Below, piece by piece: positions 1-6,459 of a DNA stretch of 7,239 nt. The first letter of the stretch is position 1; each line of letters opens with the position of its first letter. Source of the stretch: an uncultured Bdellovibrio sp. (lineage in GTDB: Bacteria > Bdellovibrionota > Bdellovibrionia > Bdellovibrionales > Bdellovibrionaceae); NCBI GenBank assembly GCA_946482355.1, contig CAMLRE010000102.1:1-7239 (forward strand), read 5' to 3'. The notes beneath the pieces are model-generated. The model was not told the origin of the DNA, made no database searches, and was given only the letters and a program-made list of their open reading frames with translations. The translations under genes were made by a program, and so were the position numbers.

Positions 1-7
1 GTTTCAT
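1..7 (-). CDS. First codons of a leftward gene cut by the window edge
   Basis: Only the start codon (ATG, reading 7 to 5 on the minus strand), one Lys codon and one further base are inside the window, so the product cannot be named. The call rests on the ribosome binding site: AAGGAG lies eight bases upstream of this ATG, the best Shine-Dalgarno sequence in the window. The gene has the same orientation as the histidine kinase that ends at 250. The two are 242 bases apart with a probable terminator between them, so this gene probably has its own promoter. Confidence 0.55.
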
Positions 8-11
8 TCGA

Positions 12-21
12 GGTTCTCCTT
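12..21 (-). promoter_or_regulatory. Strong ribosome binding site for the leftward edge gene
   Basis: Read on the minus strand this is AAGGAGAACC, a near-perfect Shine-Dalgarno core with eight bases between GGAG and the ATG at 7. It decides that start codon. It is stronger than any other ribosome binding site in the window, which suggests efficient translation of the edge gene. Confidence 0.6.
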
Positions 22-28
22 CATATGC

Positions 29-42
29 ATGGAAATTTCCAT
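29..42. repeat. 14-bp perfect palindrome, possible operator
   Basis: ATGGAAATTTCCAT is its own reverse complement over all 14 bases. It lies about 20 bases upstream of the ATG of the leftward edge gene and just upstream of its ribosome binding site. Here it could be an operator for a dimeric regulator or part of the 5' leader. No regulator is identified. Its AT-rich centre makes some chance of coincidence real. Confidence 0.4.
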
Positions 43-112
43 ATTTGTTAATGAGCTAATTCATTCCACTATCCGTGCCATCAATTTTTTTGGCCGATAG
101 CAAATCTATTAA

Positions 113-153
113 CTATAATAAAGGCAGGGGGTGTGCAACGATTTTACACCCCC
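113..153 (-). terminator. Probable terminator downstream of the histidine kinase
   Basis: The stem GGGGGTGT (127-134) pairs perfectly with ACACCCCC (146-153) around an 11-base loop. Read leftward, in the direction of the kinase gene, the stem is followed by TGCCTTTATTATAG (126 to 113), a T-rich but interrupted tail. Read rightward there is no T tract. This fits a minus-strand intrinsic terminator separating the kinase from the leftward edge gene. The imperfect tail and the four-base offset before the first T run keep confidence moderate. Confidence 0.5.
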
Positions 154-212
154 GTGTAAGAACGGCACCAGTCGTGGTTTTTAGAGTAGTTTCTCGAATG
201 AAAAATCGGTTT

Positions 213-248
213 AGTTGTGTAGATAATTGTTAAGAAAATTACACAACT
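213..248. repeat. 9-bp inverted repeat just beyond the kinase stop codon
   Basis: AGTTGTGTA (213-221) and TACACAACT (240-248) are perfect reverse complements separated by 18 bases. The right arm ends two bases from the kinase stop codon at 250-252. In the kinase mRNA it would form a long-loop 3' hairpin ahead of the GC-rich hairpin at 127-153. It lacks a good T tract leftward, so it is less likely to be the terminator itself. It may stabilise the 3' end or be a dyad binding site. Confidence 0.35.
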
Positions 249-249
249 T

Positions 250-1803
250 TTAATGTGAAACGACATCAATAATAGTTCGAATAAGTTGTTCGCGATCAAT
301 AGGTTTTGTTACGTAGTCGGCAAAACCCGCTTTGTGACAACGTTCTTTTTCGGCCTTAAAGGCGTGTGCTGTTAAAGCCACAACTGGCTTTTGAAACCTG
401 TTTTGATTTAGTTGGTAAATAGCTTGGTATCCGTCAAGAACAGGCATTTGAATGTCCATAAGAACAATATCAAAAGCTTCTGTCATAGCCATTTCAATAG
501 CTTCTTCGCCATTGGCAGCTTCTTTACAAATAGCACCGGCACTTTGTAAGTAAATATTAGCAATCGTGCGATTATCAGGCGAATCATCAACAACTAAGAT
601 CTTTAGGCCGGATAAGGTTTGTGAATCAATACTCGGTTCTTTGTTAATAGGAGCTTCAGCCACCGCTGTGGGATTGTCGATGCGTATATCAATGCGAAAG
701 ATTGTGCCTTTTCCCGCAAGACTTTTTTCTAACACTAAATCCCCACCCAATAGCTGCGCTAATTTTTTTGAAAGCGAAAGACCCAGGCCTGTGCCTCCGT
801 ATTTGCGGCTCACTGAAGAATCTGCTTGAACAAATGGTTCAAAGATTCGTTGCTGTTGTTCAGGGCTTAAACCTATTCCGGAATCAGTCACACGCACACA
901 AAGTGTTTTATCGTGGGCTTCAAGCTGAACAAATACGCCTCCACGATCGGTAAATTTAATAGCGTTGCCGATAATGTTATTCAGGATCTGCGAAAAGCGT
1001 AAAGGGTCGGTCACGATTCGTTCAGGCTTTTCACTCATCCATGCCAGACGTAAATCAATACTTTTTTCGCGGGCTCTGAGTTGCATAGTTGAAAGAATGT
1101 CATTTGTGATTTTATCAATGTCGACATTTACTTGTTCAATCTCCAGCTTTTCAGCTTCAATTTTAGAAAGATCTAAAAATTCATTGATAAGCAGGCTAAG
1201 CTGATCAGCATTATGGGCTATACGGTCTAAATAGGTTTTTCCTTCTGGGCAGTTTTCAAGAAAAGGCTGAATAAGATTGGTAAAGCCAACAATGGCTGAT
1301 AAAGGAGTGCGAATTTCATGGCTGATATTCGCTACAAAACGCGACTTCGCTTCATTAGCCGCCGTAGAGGCGTCGATGGCTTTCATTAAATTCTGTCGTG
1401 ATAAAACGTGATCGGTGATTTCTGTTCCTAAAATCATTACGCCGTTGATGTCACCATGAACATTACGGCGGGCCGCATAGGTTAAATTAAAATAGCGAAG
1501 GCGGTTGGTCACGGTCACGGGAATTTCAATTAATTCGGCAGTTTTTCCGGTACGGTAAACTTCATCAAGAATTCCATGAACTTCGATAGATTCGGGTTGG
1601 GCTTCTCTGACCGTCATGCCGGTTGCATCGAAACCTAAAACTTTAATGTGGGCTTCATTTACAAATTCAAAAAGATGTTTTGGTCCGGATAAAATGCAAA
1701 CCATGTCTGGAGTCTGCCGAAACAGCTCACGAAAATTGGCGCGTTCGACGTCGCTTTCTGTTGATAATAAGCTTGTATTTTGGGAATAATCTGCTCGAGC
1801 CAT
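250..1803 (-). CDS. Soluble hybrid sensor histidine kinase (PAS-HisKA-HATPase-REC)
   Basis: A 517-residue cytoplasmic hybrid kinase that would autophosphorylate on His and pass the phosphate to its own receiver. From the ATG at 1803 it has four domains in order. A PAS sensor domain spans about 25-135, with the GP-x-H-x-F-E-F-V-N pattern. The HisKA dimerisation domain has the H box SHEIRTP (phosphorylated His162). The HATPase domain has an N box with Asn280, DSGIG at 307-311 and GGTGLGL at 336-342. The C-terminal receiver has the acidic pair Asp405/Asp406, phosphoacceptor Asp450 in LMDIQMPVLDG, Thr478 and Lys500. All catalytic residues are intact. There is no membrane segment or HPt domain, so the output presumably passes through a separate HPt protein. 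The frame is open up to a TTG at 1896, but that start has no ribosome binding site and lies upstream of the promoter at 1825-1852. The signal and target are unknown. Confidence 0.9.
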   Translation of the reverse strand: MARADYSQNTSLLSTESDVERANFRELFRQTPDMVCILSGPKHLFEFVNEAHIKVLGFDATGMTVREAQPESIEVHGILDEVYRTGKTAELIEIPVTVTNRLRYFNLTYAARRNVHGDINGVMILGTEITDHVLSRQNLMKAIDASTAANEAKSRFVANISHEIRTPLSAIVGFTNLIQPFLENCPEGKTYLDRIAHNADQLSLLINEFLDLSKIEAEKLEIEQVNVDIDKITNDILSTMQLRAREKSIDLRLAWMSEKPERIVTDPLRFSQILNNIIGNAIKFTDRGGVFVQLEAHDKTLCVRVTDSGIGLSPEQQQRIFEPFVQADSSVSRKYGGTGLGLSLSKKLAQLLGGDLVLEKSLAGKGTIFRIDIRIDNPTAVAEAPINKEPSIDSQTLSGLKILVVDDSPDNRTIANIYLQSAGAICKEAANGEEAIEMAMTEAFDIVLMDIQMPVLDGYQAIYQLNQNRFQKPVVALTAHAFKAEKERCHKAGFADYVTKPIDREQLIRTIIDVVSH

Positions 1804-1824
1804 AAACCGTTTCTTTCGGGGGCG

Positions 1825-1852
1825 TTTATAACAGCGAACAAAATAAATGCAA
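1825..1852 (-). promoter_or_regulatory. Sigma70-like promoter of the histidine kinase gene
   Basis: On the minus strand TTGCAT (1852-1847) and TATAAA (1830-1825) stand 16 bases apart. Both are close to the consensus -35 and -10 hexamers. Transcription would begin near 1818, leaving a leader of about 15 bases before the ATG at 1803. That leader contains only a weak GAAAG as a possible ribosome binding site. The position argues against the upstream TTG start at 1896. Confidence 0.55.
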
Positions 1853-1924
1853 AACGAAAATAAAAATTTCTTTAGCGAGAGAAATATTCTTCGCAATTAA
1901 CTGTAAGTTAGATAAGCTTTAAAT

Positions 1925-2749
1925 ATGCGTAATTCCTATATTTTTGCTTTCGGAGCTATTCTCTTATGGTCGTCGTTAGCTGTTCTGGGGCAAAAAGTCT
2001 CGTCTTTGCCGGCTTTCTTACTTGTGGGTATTACTCTTTTTATCGGTGGCCTGTGTTCGCTTCCGTGGTGGCGTCAGTGGCGGGTTTCGACGAAGTCTCT
2101 GGCTGTTGGTATCTATGGATTATTTGGCTATCACTTTTGTTTATTCATGGCTTTTCGATTAGCACCAGCCGTTGAAGTGAATTTAATTAATTATTTATGG
2201 CCGTTATTGATCGTGCTTCTATCGCCGATGTTTTTTTCAAATGTGGCTTTAACCAAAAAGCATATCTTTGGTTCGATATTGGGCTTTGCAGGAGCGTTAC
2301 TGATCGCAAGTAAAGGGTCAGTCGTAGTCACTTATGAAAATGTTATCGGGTACTGCTTAGCTGCTGTTGCCGCATTTATCTGGGCCAGTTATTCACTGTT
2401 ATCAAAAAAAGTTTCTGATATTACAACACCTACGGTAGGTTTATTTTGTTTGTTATCAGGTGTTTTATCTTTAGCTTGTCATTTTATTTTTGAGCCATCG
2501 TATCCTTTACAGTTATCGCAAGTTCCTATTTTGGTTTTGTTAGGAATAGGGCCGATGGGCCTCGCTTTTTTTCTTTGGGATAAATCTTTAAAGCAGGGTG
2601 ACCCGCGTATAATCGGATCACTTTCTTATTTAACACCACTGTTATCGACGCTGTTGTTAGTTGTTTTTGCAGGTGGAGTATTTACGACGATGACATTGAT
2701 GGCGATGATCTTGATTATTAGCGGTGCAGTGATTGGTTCAATCTTGTAA
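1925..2749 (+). CDS. EamA/DMT-family exporter, YddG-like
   Basis: A 274-residue inner-membrane protein of the drug/metabolite transporter superfamily. About ten hydrophobic segments can be traced (roughly 4-21, 29-48, 57-75, 83-104, 113-130, 139-160, 168-187, 197-217, 228-249, 253-273), arranged as two five-helix EamA repeats. Length and topology are normal for the family. The segment AVEVNLINYLWP (82-93) matches what I recall of E. coli YddG, an aromatic amino acid exporter, so efflux of amino acids or related metabolites is the best guess. The substrate cannot be read from sequence. It is transcribed divergently from the histidine kinase. The start at 1925 fits the family N-terminus, but the 20 bases before it have no clear ribosome binding site. 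It ends 162 bases before the next gene, with a weak hairpin after the stop. Confidence 0.85.
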   Translation: MRNSYIFAFGAILLWSSLAVLGQKVSSLPAFLLVGITLFIGGLCSLPWWRQWRVSTKSLAVGIYGLFGYHFCLFMAFRLAPAVEVNLINYLWPLLIVLLSPMFFSNVALTKKHIFGSILGFAGALLIASKGSVVVTYENVIGYCLAAVAAFIWASYSLLSKKVSDITTPTVGLFCLLSGVLSLACHFIFEPSYPLQLSQVPILVLLGIGPMGLAFFLWDKSLKQGDPRIIGSLSYLTPLLSTLLLVVFAGGVFTTMTLMAMILIISGAVIGSIL

Positions 2750-2750
2750 T

Positions 2751-2774
2751 TTTGCGTTCAACAAAAAACGCAAA
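2751..2774 (+). terminator. Hairpin directly after the exporter gene, weak terminator candidate
   Basis: TTTGCGTT (2751-2758) pairs perfectly with AACGCAAA (2767-2774) around an eight-base loop, starting two bases after the exporter stop codon. The stem has only three G-C pairs and no T tract follows on either strand. It is therefore not a classical intrinsic terminator. Its placement suggests an mRNA 3' structure or a weak terminator. Confidence 0.3.
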
Positions 2775-2878
2775 GCGTGAAGTTAAAAATCAATAAAGCC
2801 AAACAATAGTTTTGGGGAGATTTACCACTTCAAAAAAAATTAAATTCTAAAAAATTGCCTTAACTCGTTGTTTGAACG

Positions 2879-2901
2879 AAATAAACGTCTCAAATAAACG
2901 T
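2879..2901 (+). repeat. Tandem 10-bp direct repeat upstream of the glycan operon
   Basis: AAATAAACGT occurs at 2879-2888 and again at 2892-2901, separated by CTC, a period of 13 bases. The second copy abuts the AAAGG ribosome binding site (2902-2906) of the first operon gene. The two half-sites could bind a regulator or shape the mRNA leader. I could not find a convincing -35/-10 pair in 2776-2911, so the operon promoter remains unplaced. Confidence 0.35.
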
Positions 2902-2911
2902 AAAGGCAAAA

Positions 2912-4720
2912 ATGAAAACAAAACTAATTGCGCTTCTGGCTCTTGTGATAATGACATCGGTCGCTGAAGCACAGATCTCATTAAAAAATGTTTTCCCGTT
3001 AAAATCATTGAGCACGCAAAACCTTGGTCCCTGTGTGCAAATCTTTTATGACCAGTCAAAAGACTCTAAGTACTGGATGGGAAGAACTTATTCGATCTTT
3101 TTACAAAACTTGCTAGCTCACTTTCCAAAGTATCAACAAATTGCCGGCCCCATTGAACAATACCAAAAAGGTGATTTAGACCGTTGTGACGCCAGCTTTT
3201 ATATAGGTTCATATTTTGAAAACGGAATTCCTAAAGAGTTTTTCGAAGACTACGCGTCTACGACAAAGCCTGTGATGTGGATGGGGTATTCGATCTGGCT
3301 TCCGGGGCCTGATTATTTTCACAATATCTTTGGTTATAGTTATTCAGGCTTAAGCAAATTAAACAATGAAGTTCGCGATGCTAAAGGTAAACCCACGTTT
3401 TACAAGTTTGCCTCTTATAAAGGAGAAACATTTAGAAAATTCGGTGAATTCAGCCGGACTGACCCGACACAGTTTTTAGCTCCGTTTGAAAATGTGATTT
3501 TAAGAAAAACCAACGATGCCACAGACACGCAGGTTATTTCTGAACTAACTCATAACGGGACGAAAGAAAAAATCCCGTACGTACTTAGAAATAAAAATCA
3601 TTTCTATGTGGCTGATGTGCCATTTAGCTTTATGCATGAGGCCGACCGATTTTTAATCGTAGCTGATTTGCTCTTTGATGTGCTTGGCGAAAGCCCTATG
3701 CATAACGAAAAAGTAGCTTTCTTACGTATTGAAGATGTTTCGCCGTATATCTCTTTACCATTTACGTATGACTTATTAAAAGTTTTAAAAGAAGAAAGTA
3801 TTGCAGCGAATGTTTCAATAGTTCCGATTTTTACTGATCCACTTCGCTATTATCCCTCAACCAACACTTTTATTTCTATGGAAAAAGCACCGGGCTTCAT
3901 GCTTTTAGTCGAAGATTTTAAAAAGCTTGGGCATTCTTTTATCTGGCACGGGGTCACTCATCAGTATGAAGATATTCCTAATCCTTATAACGCCGTTTCA
4001 ACAGATGACTTTGAATTTTGGATGGCGGCGCCGTTAAACCAACCGGTTCCTAAAGATAGTGCCCCTTGGGTTTTATCACGTCTGCAAGAAGGTTTATATT
4101 CTTTAGCTCAAGGGGGAATCAAGCCAAACACTTGGCTTACACCACATTACCAAGCTTCAGCTTTAGATTATTATATTTTTGGCCGCATCTTTACGTGGAA
4201 TGTGGGGCGTGTGATTTATTTTGATCACAGTGCTCAGAATGTTCCGCCTTATTCTTCTGATTTATTAATGGGCTCAGATACAGGCAGCTATCAAAAACGC
4301 CTGCAGGCTTTTCGCAATATGAAGGTGCAAACAACCGGGCCGTGGAACGGGCAGATGTTTCCGTACTTAATTTACGGTGATGTTTACGGGCAAAGACTAG
4401 TTCCTGAAAATTTAGGAAACTCGCAACCTTTTAAAAGCGAACACGTTGTGTGGCCGCGCACGCTTGATGAAATTCTTGAAGATGCCAAACGTAACTTGGT
4501 TTTACGTGATGCGTGGGCTTCAATTTTTTATCACCCATCGCTTCTAGATAACTTACAAAATGGCGGGCGCGGGCAATACCCGGGTGATCCGTATGATCTG
4601 CGCCGTTTAGTGAAGGGAATTAAAGGCATGGGTTATCGCTTTGTGAATATGGATGAAGTCAATCGCCGCTGGCAATTACCAATAAGAAAAGAAACTATAA
4701 CTTTGGAAGGTACAAGATGA
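2912..4720 (+). CDS. Secreted DUF2334 polysaccharide deacetylase-like protein
   Basis: A 602-residue exported protein. Residues 1-20 form a signal peptide ending AEA before Gln21. Residues 21-265 are an N-terminal region I do not recognise. From about 267 the DUF2334 branch of the NodB/CE4-like deacetylase fold begins. LRIEDVSP (271-278) aligns with the catalytic/metal motif (Glu274 where CE4 enzymes usually have the base Asp, metal Asp275). HGVTHQY (346-352) gives the metal ligands His346 and His350. PHY (411-413) corresponds to motif 3, and FYHPS (539-543) provides the candidate catalytic His541. The expected role is removal of acetyl groups from an extracytoplasmic polysaccharide, but the substrate is unknown. 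The start has AAAGG five bases upstream. It is the first gene of a coupled operon and overlaps the next gene by ATGA. The family call is confident; the activity is inferred. Confidence 0.82.
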   Translation: MKTKLIALLALVIMTSVAEAQISLKNVFPLKSLSTQNLGPCVQIFYDQSKDSKYWMGRTYSIFLQNLLAHFPKYQQIAGPIEQYQKGDLDRCDASFYIGSYFENGIPKEFFEDYASTTKPVMWMGYSIWLPGPDYFHNIFGYSYSGLSKLNNEVRDAKGKPTFYKFASYKGETFRKFGEFSRTDPTQFLAPFENVILRKTNDATDTQVISELTHNGTKEKIPYVLRNKNHFYVADVPFSFMHEADRFLIVADLLFDVLGESPMHNEKVAFLRIEDVSPYISLPFTYDLLKVLKEESIAANVSIVPIFTDPLRYYPSTNTFISMEKAPGFMLLVEDFKKLGHSFIWHGVTHQYEDIPNPYNAVSTDDFEFWMAAPLNQPVPKDSAPWVLSRLQEGLYSLAQGGIKPNTWLTPHYQASALDYYIFGRIFTWNVGRVIYFDHSAQNVPPYSSDLLMGSDTGSYQKRLQAFRNMKVQTTGPWNGQMFPYLIYGDVYGQRLVPENLGNSQPFKSEHVVWPRTLDEILEDAKRNLVLRDAWASIFYHPSLLDNLQNGGRGQYPGDPYDLRRLVKGIKGMGYRFVNMDEVNRRWQLPIRKETITLEGTR

Positions 4721-6459
4721 GATTTTTAAGTTTAATCCCCGTAATTTTATTAGCGGCAACGCAAGCGTTTGCGGCCCTTAATTTAGCCGAGCCCGATGTG
4801 CTTTTAGTTAAAGCCCGCCAAAGTCGCATTGATTTACGGGATGTGGTTTTTGATATCGACAAAAATATTGTTGAATTTACTGAACTTGAGCAAATGGATA
4901 AGTATCTTTTTATTCTGCCAGAGCTTCAGTACTTATCAGACCAGTTTATGCTAGATGATCTTTACCCAAAAGCGGTGAAGCGTTTAGGAGAGTCTATGTT
5001 TAGCGCAGCTATTAAATGGTTAGATGTGCGCACCGTACCTGAAGAACAAATTCTTCGTTACGCCGCTTACGCGAACTTCGATTTAGCTTTTCGCTATGCT
5101 GATTCTATTGCCGATGTGTTAAATAAAGAACGCAGTCAGGAAAAACTTATTCAAGGGGCTAATAATGTTGAGGCCTTGCATGAACTCTTTTTAAAAACCT
5201 TACCGAATCAGCCGGGCTTAGAAGGTAATTTAAGAAATATTCTTTCTGATTTAGCCAATAAACACTTAAGCCGACCGGGATTAACCGAAGAACAAACTTT
5301 ATTCTGGATCGGCAAAATTTCTTCAACTTACGGGGTAACTACTTACCTTGATGTGATCGGTAACAAAATTATTTTACTCAACCGAGAAAACGCCATTGAA
5401 TCGCACTTATACGCGACTCGTTTATTACAACTTAGAGAACGTATGTTAAAATTAGAAAACGAAATTCCCGGATACCTTACAACAAATGTCAGCGATAAGT
5501 TAAGCGAACTTATTCAAAGAATGATTCTTTTACAAATTGTTTTTGAACCCAATGAATTTGAAAAGATTCTTGCAGCTATGGCGCCGAATACGGTTCGTCA
5601 GTTATCGCAATCTATTATCGCGCGTGATAGTGAAATTCCAATGCATTATGGTGATGAATATATTCGCTTGATGCAGATTTTATTAAATACATTACAAACG
5701 TACGGATTTGATTTCGAGGCTAAAGAGTTCGGTTTATACATGCAGCGCTCGATTGCGCCAATTATGATTAAACGCTATTCAGCTGAAGGAAACTTCAGTC
5801 TTAAAGACCACACCGGTAAAGCGTGGATTTTTTCGATAGTGCAAGTTCGTAAGAATATGCATTATGCAGCTCTTGGAACTGAAGATCGTTCGATCTTTAA
5901 AAGTTTTTATTATGTAAACTATGATTTTAAAAATAAAAAATTCGTGGCTTTTGAGCGTGGTCCTGATTTAGACGGAAGTGCCAATCAAGTGGTGAGTTTT
6001 AGAATCACGCCTGAAGGTGCTATTAAATTTGAAGATCTTTATTCTTTACGTGACGTAAAAACTTTAACCGGAAAAAAAGTAAGCTTAATGCCGCTTTATA
6101 ACGATGGCGTAGAAGACACATCTACAATCACCGGACGATACAAAGGTTCAATCACTATTAAAGACGGTTCGACAAGTAAAGCTGAACTAATTGTTTCAGT
6201 GATGAACGGCTTTGTGATGGGGCGTTTAAATCTATCAAAAGATGGAATGGTGTATGCGTCGCTGGATTACAGCGTTGGAAGTGATATCGTCACAGGCCGC
6301 ACTGTGCACTTAACAACCGGTAAGCTTGCCTCAGGTACCTGGAGCCATTTACGTCTTGGTTATTACGGCGATAAAGTTCGCGGTGTGATGATTCAAGGTG
6401 GGCGCGGAACCATTTCAGAAGAATTTGAATTAAAACGTGTACCAGAAGAGGGTGAATAA
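4717..6459 (+). CDS. Secreted protein of unknown function, two-part architecture
   Basis: A 580-residue protein that I do not recognise. Residues 1-19 form a signal peptide (cleavage after AFA). Residues 20 to about 350 look almost entirely helical, with many Leu-rich amphipathic stretches. No TPR or other repeat consensus is evident by eye. Residues 355-577 change character: alternating hydrophobic residues, many Gly, Thr and Tyr, and paired short strands such as GRYKGSITIKDG (473-484) and ASLDYSVGSD (514-523). This suggests a beta-sandwich or beta-barrel. There is no catalytic motif that I know. The start overlaps the deacetylase-like gene by ATGA and has GGAAGG six bases upstream. The gene ends in TAATG shared with the hydrolase-like gene. 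Placement between two carbohydrate-active proteins suggests a scaffold, export or glycan-binding partner, an inference from context only. Confidence 0.85.
   Translation: MRFLSLIPVILLAATQAFAALNLAEPDVLLVKARQSRIDLRDVVFDIDKNIVEFTELEQMDKYLFILPELQYLSDQFMLDDLYPKAVKRLGESMFSAAIKWLDVRTVPEEQILRYAAYANFDLAFRYADSIADVLNKERSQEKLIQGANNVEALHELFLKTLPNQPGLEGNLRNILSDLANKHLSRPGLTEEQTLFWIGKISSTYGVTTYLDVIGNKIILLNRENAIESHLYATRLLQLRERMLKLENEIPGYLTTNVSDKLSELIQRMILLQIVFEPNEFEKILAAMAPNTVRQLSQSIIARDSEIPMHYGDEYIRLMQILLNTLQTYGFDFEAKEFGLYMQRSIAPIMIKRYSAEGNFSLKDHTGKAWIFSIVQVRKNMHYAALGTEDRSIFKSFYYVNYDFKNKKFVAFERGPDLDGSANQVVSFRITPEGAIKFEDLYSLRDVKTLTGKKVSLMPLYNDGVEDTSTITGRYKGSITIKDGSTSKAELIVSVMNGFVMGRLNLSKDGMVYASLDYSVGSDIVTGRTVHLTTGKLASGTWSHLRLGYYGDKVRGVMIQGGRGTISEEFELKRVPEEGE

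Noticed and set aside
167..183. ACCA-gtcg-TGGT followed by a T run, a possible plus-strand terminator
   Set aside because: The stem is only four base pairs and no rightward gene ends upstream of it in the window.
566..1204. Three overlapping plus-strand open frames opposite the histidine kinase
   Set aside because: They are antisense to a kinase with every expected motif, have low-complexity shadow-like translations and no ribosome binding sites.
1659..1841. Minus-strand 60-codon frame overlapping the kinase N-terminus
   Set aside because: It is an alternate frame over the conserved PAS region and lacks any domain signature.
1966..2175. Plus-strand 69-codon frame inside the exporter
   Set aside because: It is out of frame within a continuous ten-helix membrane protein and is best explained as a shadow.
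2799..2815. CCAAAC-AATA-GTTTTGG hairpin with one bulged base in the spacer before the operon
   Set aside because: It is short, bulged and AT-rich, and has no T tract or clear relation to a start codon, so it is probably coincidental.
2814..2819. GGGGAG, resembling a ribosome binding site
   Set aside because: No start codon follows at a usable distance, so it does not support a small gene in the spacer.
2847..3059. Minus-strand 70-codon frame across the start of the deacetylase-like gene
   Set aside because: It lies antisense to a good signal peptide and start, with no supporting ribosome binding site or recognisable product.
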